This document shows positions 36,358-45,709 of a DNA stretch of 64,000 nt, in pieces. Below the pieces are notes generated by a model, which worked only from the letters and a program-made list of their open reading frames with translations, did no database searches and was not told the DNA's origin. Position 1 is the first letter of the stretch. Each line of letters opens with the position of its first letter. A program made the translations under genes and the position numbers. Source of the DNA: Pleurodeles waltl (lineage: Eukaryota > Chordata > Amphibia > Caudata > Salamandridae); assembly GCF_031143425.1 (NCBI RefSeq), contig NC_090439.1, positions 642,321,465 to 642,385,464 on the forward strand. Reading direction: 5' to 3'.

Positions 36358-36570
36358 GATGCCAAGACCCCCGCCAGCCTAAGATCCCCCCGGATGTCAT
36401 TCCACTGTCCCACATCGTCACCCTGTCCAACCTTGAACTGCCCCTGCTCCATCCTTCCACAGGCATATGGACAATGCACCTGTGCGACCGAGAACTGGAC
36501 TCTGCCATGGACATCACTCCACCCCCACCCATCACCGTTTTACTATCATGGACCTATATGCAGCACTTTA

Positions 36571-36576
36571 AATAAA
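36571..36576 (+). terminator. polyadenylation signal of Myb-like gene 1
   Basis: AATAAA lies 214 bases after the stop codon, in sequence that converges on the 3' end of the minus-strand transposase gene. Confidence 0.55.
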
Positions 36577-36770
36577 TCACTTATTGCACTAAAAACACTC
36601 AGGAGTCTGCTTGTATTCTTAACAAATGTATTACACATAACGGGTCAAAAATGTACAGTTACATTGTGATGACAACATACCAATGTCAATTTGCTTTACT
36701 CCATGGCCGAACAAACCAGAAGTCACGCAGTGGGTCATACAGCTCTGAAAAGGGAAGGGAAAGTCACAAT

Positions 36771-37934
36771 TCAGTTGAAAGGAACTGGGGGGAAACACAG
36801 AAAGTAGAGATGCAGGAGGCCAGAAGTACATGTAAAATGACGTGGGGGATTCTTACCTGGGTGATACTGAAAATACTGTTGTATGACCGTGTCCCTGTTG
36901 TCCGTGTCGTCACTGTCGTCTTCCTCCTCTTCACTCTCCACAGGCTCCACAGCTGCTACAACACCACCATCTGGACCATCCTCCTGCAGAAAAGGCACCT
37001 GGCGTCGCAATGCAAGATTGTGAAGCATACAGCAGGCCACGATGATCTGGCACACCTTCTTGGGTGAGTACATTAGGGATCCCCCTGTCATATGCAGGCA
37101 CCTAAACCTGGCCTTCAGGAGGCCGAAGGTCCTTTCTATGATCCTCCTAGATCGCCCATGGGCCTCATTGTACCGTTCCTCTGCCCTGGTCCGGGGATTC
37201 CTCACTGGGGTCAGTAGCCACGGCAGGTTGGGGTAACCAGAGTCACCTATTAGCCACACACGGTGTCTCTGTAGCTGTTCCATCACATAGGGGATGCTGC
37301 TATTTCGCATAACATACGCGTCATGCACTGACCCCGGGAACTTGGCATTTACATGGGAGATGTACTGGTCAGCCAAACAGACCACCTGGACATTCATCGA
37401 ATGGTAACTTTTCCTGTTTCTGTACACCTGCTCATCGTCTTTTGGGGGTACTAAGGCCACATGGGTCCCATCAATGGCACCAATGATGTTGGGGATATGT
37501 CCAAGGGCATAGAAGTCAGCCTTCACAGTGGCCAAATCACCCTCCTCAGGGAAAATAATGTAGCTCTGCATGTATTTCGTCAGGGCAGACAACACTCTGG
37601 ACAAAATCTTAGAAAACATAGGCTGAGACATCCCTGATGACATGGCCACTGTTGTCTGAAAAGACCCACTTGCCAAGAAATGGAGGACTGACAGAACCTG
37701 CACCAGAGGGGGAATTCCTGTGGGTTGGCGGATGGGGGACATCAGTGCTGGCTCCAGCTGGGCACACAGTTCATGTATAGTGGCTCGGTCAAGTCGGTAG
37801 TGAAGTATTATATGACGTTCCTCCATTGTCGACAGGTCCACCAGCGGTCGGTACACGGGAGGATTCATCCTTCTCCTCGCAAGTCCCAGCGGACGGTGCC
37901 TAGGAAGGACAACATGGAGCACAGAGTCAAACAA
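36771..37934 (-). CDS. PIF/Harbinger transposase (HARBI1-like, DDE_4)
   Basis: This nuclease cuts and joins the transposon ends. The 387-codon frame is uninterrupted. Catalytic residues are visible: D155 (GAIDGTH), D231 (IGDSGYP) and E267 (IIERTFGLLKARF), with 35 residues between the last two, as in HARBI1. A helix-turn-helix segment precedes the core (GIPPLVQVLSVLHFLASGSF, MSQPMFSKILSRVL). The family motifs KSYHSMNVQ and PGSVHDAYV are present. CTTCCTAG near 37902-37909 looks like a splice acceptor, so translation may start at the later Met (MNPPVYRPL). A CAG/GTAAGA donor near 36857 suggests the last codons read here are intronic. The C-terminal acidic stretch (ESEEEEDDSDD) is typical. It appears intact. 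Confidence 0.9.
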   Translation of the reverse strand: MFDSVLHVVLPRHRPLGLARRRMNPPVYRPLVDLSTMEERHIILHYRLDRATIHELCAQLEPALMSPIRQPTGIPPLVQVLSVLHFLASGSFQTTVAMSSGMSQPMFSKILSRVLSALTKYMQSYIIFPEEGDLATVKADFYALGHIPNIIGAIDGTHVALVPPKDDEQVYRNRKSYHSMNVQVVCLADQYISHVNAKFPGSVHDAYVMRNSSIPYVMEQLQRHRVWLIGDSGYPNLPWLLTPVRNPRTRAEERYNEAHGRSRRIIERTFGLLKARFRCLHMTGGSLMYSPKKVCQIIVACCMLHNLALRRQVPFLQEDGPDGGVVAAVEPVESEEEEDDSDDTDNRDTVIQQYFQYHPGKNPPRHFTCTSGLLHLYFLCFPPVPFN

Positions 37935-38362
37935 CCCACAGGTACGTAACTACAGCTTGCACAGTACACGATTGTCAATGCATTGAATGGCTTGTATGAG
38001 TGGCAATGCAAGGCCTAGGCCTGTGTGACGCAGTAGTAATTAAGCCCTGTGGTCCCTTGTAATGGCGGCTGCCTGACCTGTGAAGTGTGACAGTGGGATG
38101 TGAGGTCAATGCGCTGGCGTGACACACCGTGGCGGTAGGCGGTCAAAGACCGCGGCGCAAAGCCGCATTGGTTAACATCGAACCCTATGGGTTTCACGAG
38201 CCAATGACTAGCTGCGCCGGCGGTCGCGGAATGCACCGCGGCGGTACGCGCCGCCGCGGGCGTGACCGCCATTTTCTATCTGATTAATCACTCGAGACCT
38301 GATCATCCACAGGAGAGGACCTATACTGCAAGTGCTGCTGTGACCTCGGTCTGGAAGATACA
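37935..38362. promoter_or_regulatory. shared 5' region between transposase and Myb-like gene 2
   Basis: The two genes diverge from this interval. Its core (38120-38275) is GC-rich and palindromic, with GCGGTCAAAGACCGC and CCGCGGCGGTACGCGCCGCC. These resemble the terminal repeats and the MITE hairpins at 50237-50834. A bidirectional promoter bound by the element's own Myb-like proteins is an inference. Confidence 0.45.
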
Positions 38363-40919
38363 ATGGCTGCTGCGACTGGGGAAAGGGCCCCTGCCTTCAC
38401 TACAGAAGAGTTGGAGAAACTTGTGGATGGGGTCCTGCCCCAGTATGCGCGACTCTACGGTCCTCCAGACCAACAGGTAAGTACACTGGGTGCACGTTGA
38501 ATGGGCTATGCCTGGGTTGTGTATGGTGGATGTAAGATGGTGGGGTGGGGGGACAATGAAGAGTGCAAGGCACGACAGATGAGAGCATGTGCCACATGGC
38601 AAGGTTGGGGAGGGGGGGCCAATCGCATCTATCATGCGGAAAATTGATGATATTTCAATTTCCACCCTGTACATGTCAAATAGGTCAGCGCCCATCAGAA
38701 GATCGATATTTGACGTGCCATCGCCAAGGAAGTCCGGAACCTCGGGGTCCACAAAAGACGGGGCACCCACTGCCGCAAGAGGTGGGAGGACTTCCGCCGC
38801 GGGACCAGGAAGACCACCGAGTCACTGCTGGGGATGGCCTCCCAACCTAGGAGGGGTGCCAGTTGTACCCTGACCACCCTGATGTCCCGGATCCTGGCGG
38901 TGGCCTACCCCGATTTGGATGGGCGCGTGACGACATCACAGCAGACACAAGGGGGTGAGTACCAGCACATTCAGCTATCTTTACGCGCAGTGGAGGTGCC
39001 TGGGTGGGGGAGGAGGGCTGTGGGTGACATTAGTCCAGGACGCTTTCTGTAGTGTAGTCCTCTCCTTTAGCCATGTCCCTGTGCCCCCGCCCCCCACCTC
39101 TGTACGGTGCCAGGTACAGCTAGCCATGGTCCTGCATCACCCATGTGCGTGTTTGTTGTCCCTAGACCTGTTGGCCCAGTCACAAGTACTCAGTAGTGTA
39201 TCCCGATTGCGCGGCTTAGTGCATGAGGCTCCTGTGTCTGTCCTCTCCGCCAACGGTGTTGACAATGCATGTACTCAACCTTTTATTATGTCTCCCCCCA
39301 CCCTTTTTCTTTATCTTCTTGTGCATGTGTGCTTCAGCATCATCAGGCGGAGGAGACTTGGCACCGGAGCACGAGGGAGCTGCAACTCACAAGGCCCCGG
39401 TGGGCCATGGCACAGACACCGAGGCCACCAGTGATACGGAGGGCAAGGGGAGCTTCACAACGGGGAGCCGTGGTGAGACCAGCGACACCGACACGTCCTC
39501 GGAAGGGAGCTCCCTAGCGGTGGTGGCAACATCCGTGCCCCCCGCCTCTACAGGTACAGCCGCCACCCAGCGCACCAGCTCCGCCCTCCCAGCAGCCCCT
39601 CAGCCTACGCTCCGTGCCCGCTCGCCCAAGAAGGCGGGCATCTCCTTCGCCCCAGGCACCTCAGGCCCTGCCCCTGTTACCCCTGCTGCCCTCAGTGAGG
39701 AGGTCATTGACCTCCTGAGGACCATCATTGTTGGGCAGACTACCCTTTTGAATGCCATCCAGGGGGTAGAGAGGGAGGTGCATCGTTGCAATGCATACCT
39801 GGAGGGCATTCATTCGGGTCAGTCTGCCCATCAACGATCGTTCAATTCTCTGGCCTCAGCACTGACGGCAGCCATTGTCCCTGTTTCCAGCCTCCCTCTT
39901 CTAACTGCCTCCACCCTATCTCTGTCTCCTGTTCCTCTGCCTATCCCATCCACACCATCAGACCATCCTGCACACACCTCAACACCCAAGGGCAGCTCAT
40001 CCAGACATAAGCACCACAGATCACACAAGCATTCACCCAAGCAACACCCAGATGCAGACATGCCAACAGCCACTACCACCTCTGTGTCCCCCACCTCCTC
40101 GTCTCCCTCCTCCCTCCCTGTGACGTCTACACTCACACCTGCATGCACACCACCAACAGCCAGTACACCCATCACCAGCACACCCTCCAGTACAGTCCGC
40201 ACACGTGCAGTCACCACCCCCACTGCCGTTTACACGTCCCCTGTGTCCTCTCCCACTGTGTCTGTCACCCCCTCTTCCAAGACACACAAACGCAGACAGC
40301 CACTCACCCAACAGCCAACCACCTCACGACAGCCTGCAGCCCATGCACCTTCACCCAAGGACAGCACACCTGACTCTCCTACAACCACCTCCTCTTCCTC
40401 CACTCCCATAACCACTGCACCTACCTTTTACCTTGGTCCTAAAAAGTGTTACCTCTCCAATCTTGACCTCTTTCCCTCACCTGACCCACCCCCTCCATCT
40501 GCTAAGAGTCCCAAGAGCACCTCAGCCACCACCAGCCCGGGTTCACGTGTCAGCGTAGTCCATGGATTTTGGAGTGGGGGGACTTTGCCAGCAGTGAGAC
40601 ATCGGTCAGCAGCAAGGGGACAGCCAGCCCCCCCCCTGGAAAGAGGACCCGGAAAGTGAGGGACTGCCGCGGGAGGAGTGCCACGGCTGCCCCCAAGGAC
40701 CAAAGTTCGGACACTTCACCTGCCACAACATCCAGGGGAGGCAAGGCCCAGAGAGCCACAGCAAAGGAGGGCAAGGACAGCAGGGCGGAGAAGTCAGGCA
40801 GCAGGAGCGCGGACCAGGAGGGCCCCACAAGCCCCATCCTGGGTGTGAGGGAGGACACCCAAGGGCCCAGGACACCGTCACCGAAGGGTCCAGCAACTGC
40901 ACGGTCGGAGGGCGACTGA
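38363..40919 (+). pseudogene. Harbinger Myb/SANT-like protein 2 (three exons)
   Basis: This second DNA-binding partner is unlike the first. Exon 1 (38363-38476) encodes FTTEELEKLVDGVLPQYARL and ends at CAG/GTAAGT. Exon 2 (38684-38954), after CAAATAG, completes the SANT domain (VSAHQKIDI, AKEVRNLGV, CRKRWEDFRRGT) and ends at GG/GTGAGT. Exon 3 starts at 39338 after GTGCTTCAG. Phases match at both joins. Exon 3 encodes a low-complexity linker, a helix (SEEVIDLLRTIIVGQTTLLNAI) and a long Pro/Thr/Ser region. A TGA in exon 2 (after KIDI) replaces the expected Trp of the SANT core, and the coding frame shifts near 40566-40575. The second reading frame ends at 40917-40919. So it is damaged in this copy, unless these are sequencing errors. 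Confidence 0.75.
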
Positions 40920-40972
40920 GCAGGGAGTCCTGCCCAGGTCTGACTCCCTGGAATTACAGGACAAGCACAGCT

Positions 40973-41447
40973 GAAGAGGGCCCCGCCGTGCAGGAAGGCA
41001 CCGCTGAAGAGGGCCCCGCCGTCCAGAAAGGCACCGCTGAAGAGGGCCCCGCCGTGCAGGAAGGCACCGCTGAAGAGGGCCCCGCCGTCCAGAAAGGCAC
41101 CGCTGAAGAGGGCCCCGCCGTGCAGGAAGGCACCGATGAAGAGGGCCCCGCCATGCAGGAAGGCACCGCTGAAGAGGGCCCCGCCGTCCAGAAAGGCACC
41201 GCTGAAGAGGGCCCCGCCGTGCAGGAAGGCACCGCTGAAGAGGGCCCGCCGTCCAGAAAGGCACCGCTGAAGAGGGCCCCGCCGTGCAGGAAGGCACCGC
41301 TGAAGAGGGCCCCGCCGTCCAGAAAGGCACCGCTGAAGAGGGCCCCGCCGTGCAGGAAGGCACCGCTGAAGAGGGCCCCGCCGTCCAGAAAGGCACCGCT
41401 GAAGAGGGCCCCACCGTCCAGAAAGGCACTGCTGAAGAGTGCCCCGC
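40973..41447 (+). repeat. 33-bp minisatellite
   Basis: About 14 units of GCACCGCTGAAGAGGGCCCC followed by GCCGTGCAGGAAG or GCCGTCCAGAAAG alternate, giving a 66-bp higher order over much of its length. Because 33 is a multiple of three, all frames without a stop stay open. The long frames on both strands (up to 322 codons) are therefore artefacts of the repeat rather than separate genes. Confidence 0.85.
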
Positions 41448-41464
41448 CAAGACAGGCCCCGCTC

Positions 41465-42112
41465 CGCGGGGCCCTTCTTCTCAAGCACCGCTCCGCTGGG
41501 CCCCGCCGCCTCAAGCACCGCTCCGCTGGGCCCTTCATCTCAAGCACCGCTCCGCTGGGCCCTTCATCTTAAGCACCGCTCCGCTGGGCCCTTCCTGTCA
41601 AGCACCGCTCCGCTGGGCCCTTCATCTCAAGCACCGCTCAGCTGGGCCCTTCCTGTCAAGCACCGGTCCGCTGGGCCCCGCCGTCTCAAGCACCGCTCTG
41701 CTGGGCCCTTCATCTCAAGCACCGCTCCGCTGGGCCCCGCCGTCTCAAGCACCGCTCCGCTGGGCCCTTCCTGTCAAGCACCGCTCCGCTGGGCCCCGCC
41801 ATCTCAAGCACCGCTCCGCTGGGCCCTTCCTGTCAAGCACCGCTCCGCTGGGCCCCGCCGTCTCAAGCACCGCTCCGCTGGGCCCTTCATCTCAAGCACC
41901 GCTCCGCTGGGCCCCGCCGTCTCAAGCACCGCTCCGCTGGGCCCTTCATCTCAAACACCGCTCCGCTGGGCCCTTCCTGTCAAGCACCGCTCCGCTGGGC
42001 CCTTCATCTCAAGCACCGCTCCGCTGGGCCCCGCCGTCTCAAGCACCGCTCCGCTGGGCCCTTCCTGTCAAGCACCGCTCCGCTGGGCCCCGCCGTCTCA
42101 AGCCCCGCTGGG
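41465..42112 (+). repeat. 30-bp minisatellite
   Basis: About 21 units share CAAGCACCGCTCCGCTGGGC and end in one of three variants (CCTTCATCT, CCCCGCCGTCT, CCTTCCTGT). It shares AGCACCGCT and GGGCCCCGCCGT with the 33-bp array next to it, which suggests one arose from the other. Confidence 0.85.
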
Positions 42113-43180
42113 CCAATGACTGTGCCGGTTCTGTGTCGTGCCAATGTTCACGCTGCACTCGGCCCACCCTGCCTCCTCCATTGCCTGTGGAGACTGTTAT
42201 CCACTTGATGGACTGTGACTTTGCACTCCCCAGGATATGACAGTGGGCAAGCCACCCACTGTAGAGACTTGAGAGACTGTGGCTTTGCACTCCCCAGGAT
42301 TGGACAGTGGGCATGGTGGCCCCTTCTTGGATCTGGCGTCGTGGACTCATGTGGCTGTGGTGTCCCCCCTTCCCTTCCCCCTGAGGTGCCTGTAGTTTTG
42401 TCATCTGATGCCCCTGCAGTGTTCTCTCCAACGGACTCAGGTCTCCTGTGTGGGCTTTGCCCATGTGTTGATACACTTCGGCCCACGGACATTTGCAATT
42501 TCTGTGACTGTGCAGGACTTTCTGCCTCTATTTCTCGGTCACGCAATGTTTACATTTGAAATTTTCCATCATTTTCCTATTTTGCCATGTCTTCAATGAA
42601 CCTATTTTGTACATAAATGTTGTTTCTCACTTGAATCATATCTTTTCGTTATTCCGGGGGGTTTGGGTGGGGTCACTTTGACTTGGTGCTCTGCATTGGT
42701 GTGTAGATAGTTGGGGGGTGGGTGTGATGCGTATGTGTGTGCCCGTAACCCTTCCTCCTCCCCCCTCCCCTATGTCGTAGGTGCGGTACTCACCGTTGTC
42801 GTCTGCGCCGGTGTTCGTACTCGTGGTAGATGAGCAGGTAGACGAGAGCGGGTAGGATGTGTAATTCGGGCTCCATGCTGTCCTCCATCCTCGTGGAGTG
42901 TATAGAGGTGAGCGTTTTCCCGTTCGTAGTCTGTTTCCGCCGTGGTTTTATCGGCGGGGCTCCCGCCCCGGGTGAGGTGGCGGATTGGTGAGTTGTGATA
43001 GGATGGGCGGTACATTGTCTGCCGCCTGCCTGTTGGCAGTGACCGCCGCGCTGTTTGTCTGTCCCGCCGTGGCGGTCGGAGTGGTAAAGTGGCGGGCTCT
43101 GTTGGCGGTTCCCGCCAGGGTCAGAATTCCATTTTTTTAACCGCCAGCCTGTTGGCGGGTTGGCCGCCGCTTTATCACCG
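42113..43180. other. Harbinger right-hand non-coding region
   Basis: No further gene seen. A short duplication (GACTGTG...TTTGCACTCCCCAGGAT at about 42212-42235 and 42279-42302) occurs, along with AT-rich sequence with ATAAATG near 42614. GC-rich subterminal palindromes reappear from 43040. Confidence 0.55.
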
Positions 43181-43204
43181 ACCGCCAGGGTCAGAATGAC
43201 CCCC
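43181..43204 (-). repeat. right terminal inverted repeat of Harbinger
   Basis: The reverse complement starts GGGGGTCATTCTGACC and then CTGGCGGT. TAA follows at 43205-43207. Confidence 0.9.
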
Positions 43205-43727
43205 TAAGTAACTTAGCACCCAACCTTTACCAGGTAAAGGTTAGACATATAGGTGACTTATAAGTTACTTAAGTGCAGTGGTAAATGGCTGTGAAATAAC
43301 GTGGACGTTATTTCACTCAGGCTGCAGTGGCAGGCCTGTGTAAGAATTGTCAGAGCTCCCTATGGGTGGCAAAAGAAATGCTGCAGCCCCTAGGGATCTC
43401 CTGGAACCCCAATACCCTGGGTACCTCAGTACCATATACTAGGGAATTATAAGGGTGTTCCAGTATGCCAATGTAAATTGGTAAAATTGGTCACTAGCCT
43501 GTTAGTGACAATTTGGAAAGAAATGAGAGAGCATAACCACTGAGGTTCTGATTAGCAGAGCCTCAGTGAGACAGTTAGTCATAACACAGGTAACATATAC
43601 AGGGCACACTTATGAGCACTGGGGCCCTGGCTGGCAGGGTCCCAGTGACACATACAACTAAAACAACATATATACAGTGAAATATGGGGGTAACATGCCA
43701 GGCAAGATTGTACTTTCCTACAGACAC

Positions 43728-44865
43728 CCCACTCTAATCTGCCACATGTCACTGCACTCCATACTACTGCACAACACTCTGCTCCACTCGTCTCTCCATT
43801 CTATGCCTTTCTACTCCACTCAAGTACACACTACAACACTCCTCGGTATGACATGCCACTCCTCTGTTCGCCATTCCACGACACACCACTTCAGTGTACA
43901 ACATGGCACTCCACTCTGTCACTCCACTCTAAGGCACTCTGTGACAAGCCACTTCACTCTTTGACATGCTGCTCCATTCTTTGACATGCCACTCCACTCT
44001 ATGACATGCCACTCCACGACACACCACTCTACAACACGCCACTCCACTCTACAACACACTATTCCTCTGTCTAACTTAGCACTCCACTCTAAGACACTCT
44101 GAGACAACATTCTATAACACACCACCCTACCCCACTGTATGACACGCTACCCCACCCTACACCACTCTTTGCCCATCCACTCTATGCCACTCCGCTCCAC
44201 TATACAACATGTCACTCCTCTCAATTCTACACGCGCCATGACAGACCACTACACTCCACAACACTTCAGTCCACTACACTTCACTCCACTCTACAGCACT
44301 CCAATCCACATCATCCATTCTACGACATGCCACTCCACTTTGACATGCCACTCTGCTCAACACCACAACACTCTACATCATGACAAGGTAAAACACACTG
44401 TGAGATGATAGTCTATGCCACTGCACTCAATGACACTCTACTCCATTCAACAACACTCTGTACACCTCCACTCTACAACACACTGTGCCACTCTATAACA
44501 TTGTACTCCACTTGATGACACTCTACACAACTCCCTCTAATATACGACACACTATTTCCCCTTCTTCTCTTTTCTACACTACTCCACTCTGCACCAGTCC
44601 ACTGTACAGCACTCTGTGCTTTTTCACTCTACCACATGCTTCAACACTCTATTCCAGGCCATTACACTGTTCAGCACTCTGACCCTCCACTCTATAAAAC
44701 TTGACTGTACAACACTCTCCTCCACTCTGCTATGCAGCACTCAGTTCCATGACACTCCACTCTATATTGCTCTACTCCACTCTCAGCTACTCTACTCAAC
44801 GACACTCCCCTCTTCAACGCTCCATCCCACTACATTGTAGTCCACTCCACTCTAAATGTAATCAG
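43728..44865. repeat. degenerate CCACTCCACTCTA satellite, segment 3
   Basis: The same unit as segments 1 and 2 resumes directly after the GACAC target duplication and decays into less regular CACTCTA-rich sequence towards 44865. This shows that the whole Gmr1-like composite sits inside one array. Confidence 0.85.
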
Positions 44866-45265
44866 TTATCACTGTAGGGGCCTATTTTTAACTTACTATC
44901 TACTATGAAGACACCATAAGTCACAGATTTAACTTACCTTAGATGTATCACTTACCTATGTGTTAATTACAATATTGTACTTCTGATACCTACAAAAAAT
45001 ATAAGGTTAATAGTGCTACATGCTCTTTATCTTTTAGTTAGTTCTGAAAATGAAAAAAAATCTTATATTCTTTTCTTTAACATTGTTTCTGAAAGTTTGT
45101 TTTTTCACAAGTTCAACATGACCAAACAACAATAGTCTCAATAGGAAAAGGATTATAATTTAAAATAAAAAGATCAATAAATAAAAAAACAAGGGTGTCT
45201 GGGAGGACAGTGATTAGCCAGGGCCAGCTCCTGGTGTTTTGTCATATCCCTCTCTCCTGCAACAA
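44866..45265. other. non-coding AT-rich DNA
   Basis: No feature recognised apart from A- and T-runs. Confidence 0.5.
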
Positions 45266-45709
45266 TCACAGTATGGCAGAGGAGGCAGTATTTTGCAGTA
45301 TTACCATACTGCTTGCATCTGCCTCAACAATTGGATTGGCACCGCAGTACCCGTAGTAGGTAGTGATGCAAGGCCAGATGTACCAGCTGGTGGTGAAGAG
45401 GCAGATGCAGCAGAAAACATTGAACAAGCTTCCGGATGGAAGAGATGCAGCAGGTGGTGAAGGAGGTGCTGATGACGCAGATGAAGTTGATGGTCTTGTA
45501 GGAGTAGAAGTACTGCCAGCATCCGATCTTTCTGCTTTAGCCTTTTCATTTTTCTTCTGTTTCCTTCTTTTGGCACGCACCAACCTGGTTGAATGCATTG
45601 CCTGAAGGTATTTCCTCCATCCTGTGGTACCAATAGAGTTTTGTTTCACCTTCCCACTGGAAATGACTGTGTTGCAGAGGTTGCAAGTCACTAGTTTAGC
45701 TTTCCCCAT
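45266..45709 (-). pseudogene. BED zinc-finger fragment, probably hAT-derived
   Basis: The first 50 residues read MGKAKLVTCNLCNTVISSGK, a GT-containing loop, then YLQAMHSTRLVRAKRRKQKK. A CxxC pair, the IS.G turn and a downstream His are the layout of a BED finger, the DNA-binding domain at the N-terminus of many hAT transposases and ZBED proteins. A Ser/Pro-rich linker follows and the frame then becomes hydrophobic and stops at 45266. No RNase H-fold catalytic part is found nearby. The spacing to the second His is not clear, so it may be damaged. Either a hAT remnant or a lone ZBED-like exon is possible. Confidence 0.5.

Larger units (their letters stand above)
34271..43204. mobile_element. 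complete PIF/Harbinger DNA transposon with three genes
   Basis: The ends form inverted repeats: GGGGGTCATTCTGACC is identical at both termini, with two mismatches in the next eight bases. The TAA trinucleotide is duplicated (34268-34270 and 43205-43207), and the other LTR shows the single TAA. Inside the 8934 bp are a Myb/SANT-like gene (+), a Harbinger transposase (-) and a second, different Myb/SANT-like gene (+), followed by a minisatellite block. Terminal repeat, 3-bp TWA-type duplication and DDE transposase all agree on PIF/Harbinger. Confidence 0.93.
14814..43722 (-). mobile_element. Gmr1-type Ty3/gypsy LTR retrotransposon carrying nested L1 and Harbinger insertions
   Basis: Direct repeats beginning TGTAGGAGGCTGG and ending CTTTCCTACA bound the element at 14814-17784 and 22979-43722. 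The 5-bp repeat GACAC flanks it (14809-14813 and 43723-43727), and satellite DNA resumes on both sides. Internal genes run on the minus strand: gag (22707-21607), then a pol with protease and integrase (21625-19571) ahead of RT and RNase H (19570-17820). Integrase upstream of RT is the hallmark of the Gmr1 group of deuterostome Ty3/gypsy elements. The right LTR is expanded by two later insertions, an L1 and a Harbinger. Subtracting them leaves about 3.0 kb, against 2971 bp for the left LTR. Confidence 0.92.
22979..43722 (-). repeat. 5' LTR of the Gmr1-like element, split by L1 and Harbinger insertions
   Basis: LTR sequence is found in three pieces: 22979-23678, 32473-34270 and 43205-43722. 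They align in order with 14814-17784. The first join carries the 17-bp L1 target duplication and the second carries a TAA duplication, so both insertions came after the Gmr1-like element. In element orientation this is the 5' LTR, so its promoter region is disrupted. Confidence 0.92.

Noticed and set aside
40550..42240. Long overlapping open frames of 116-322 codons on both strands
   Set aside because: They come from minisatellites whose periods (33 and 30 bp) are multiples of three, which keep several frames open at once.
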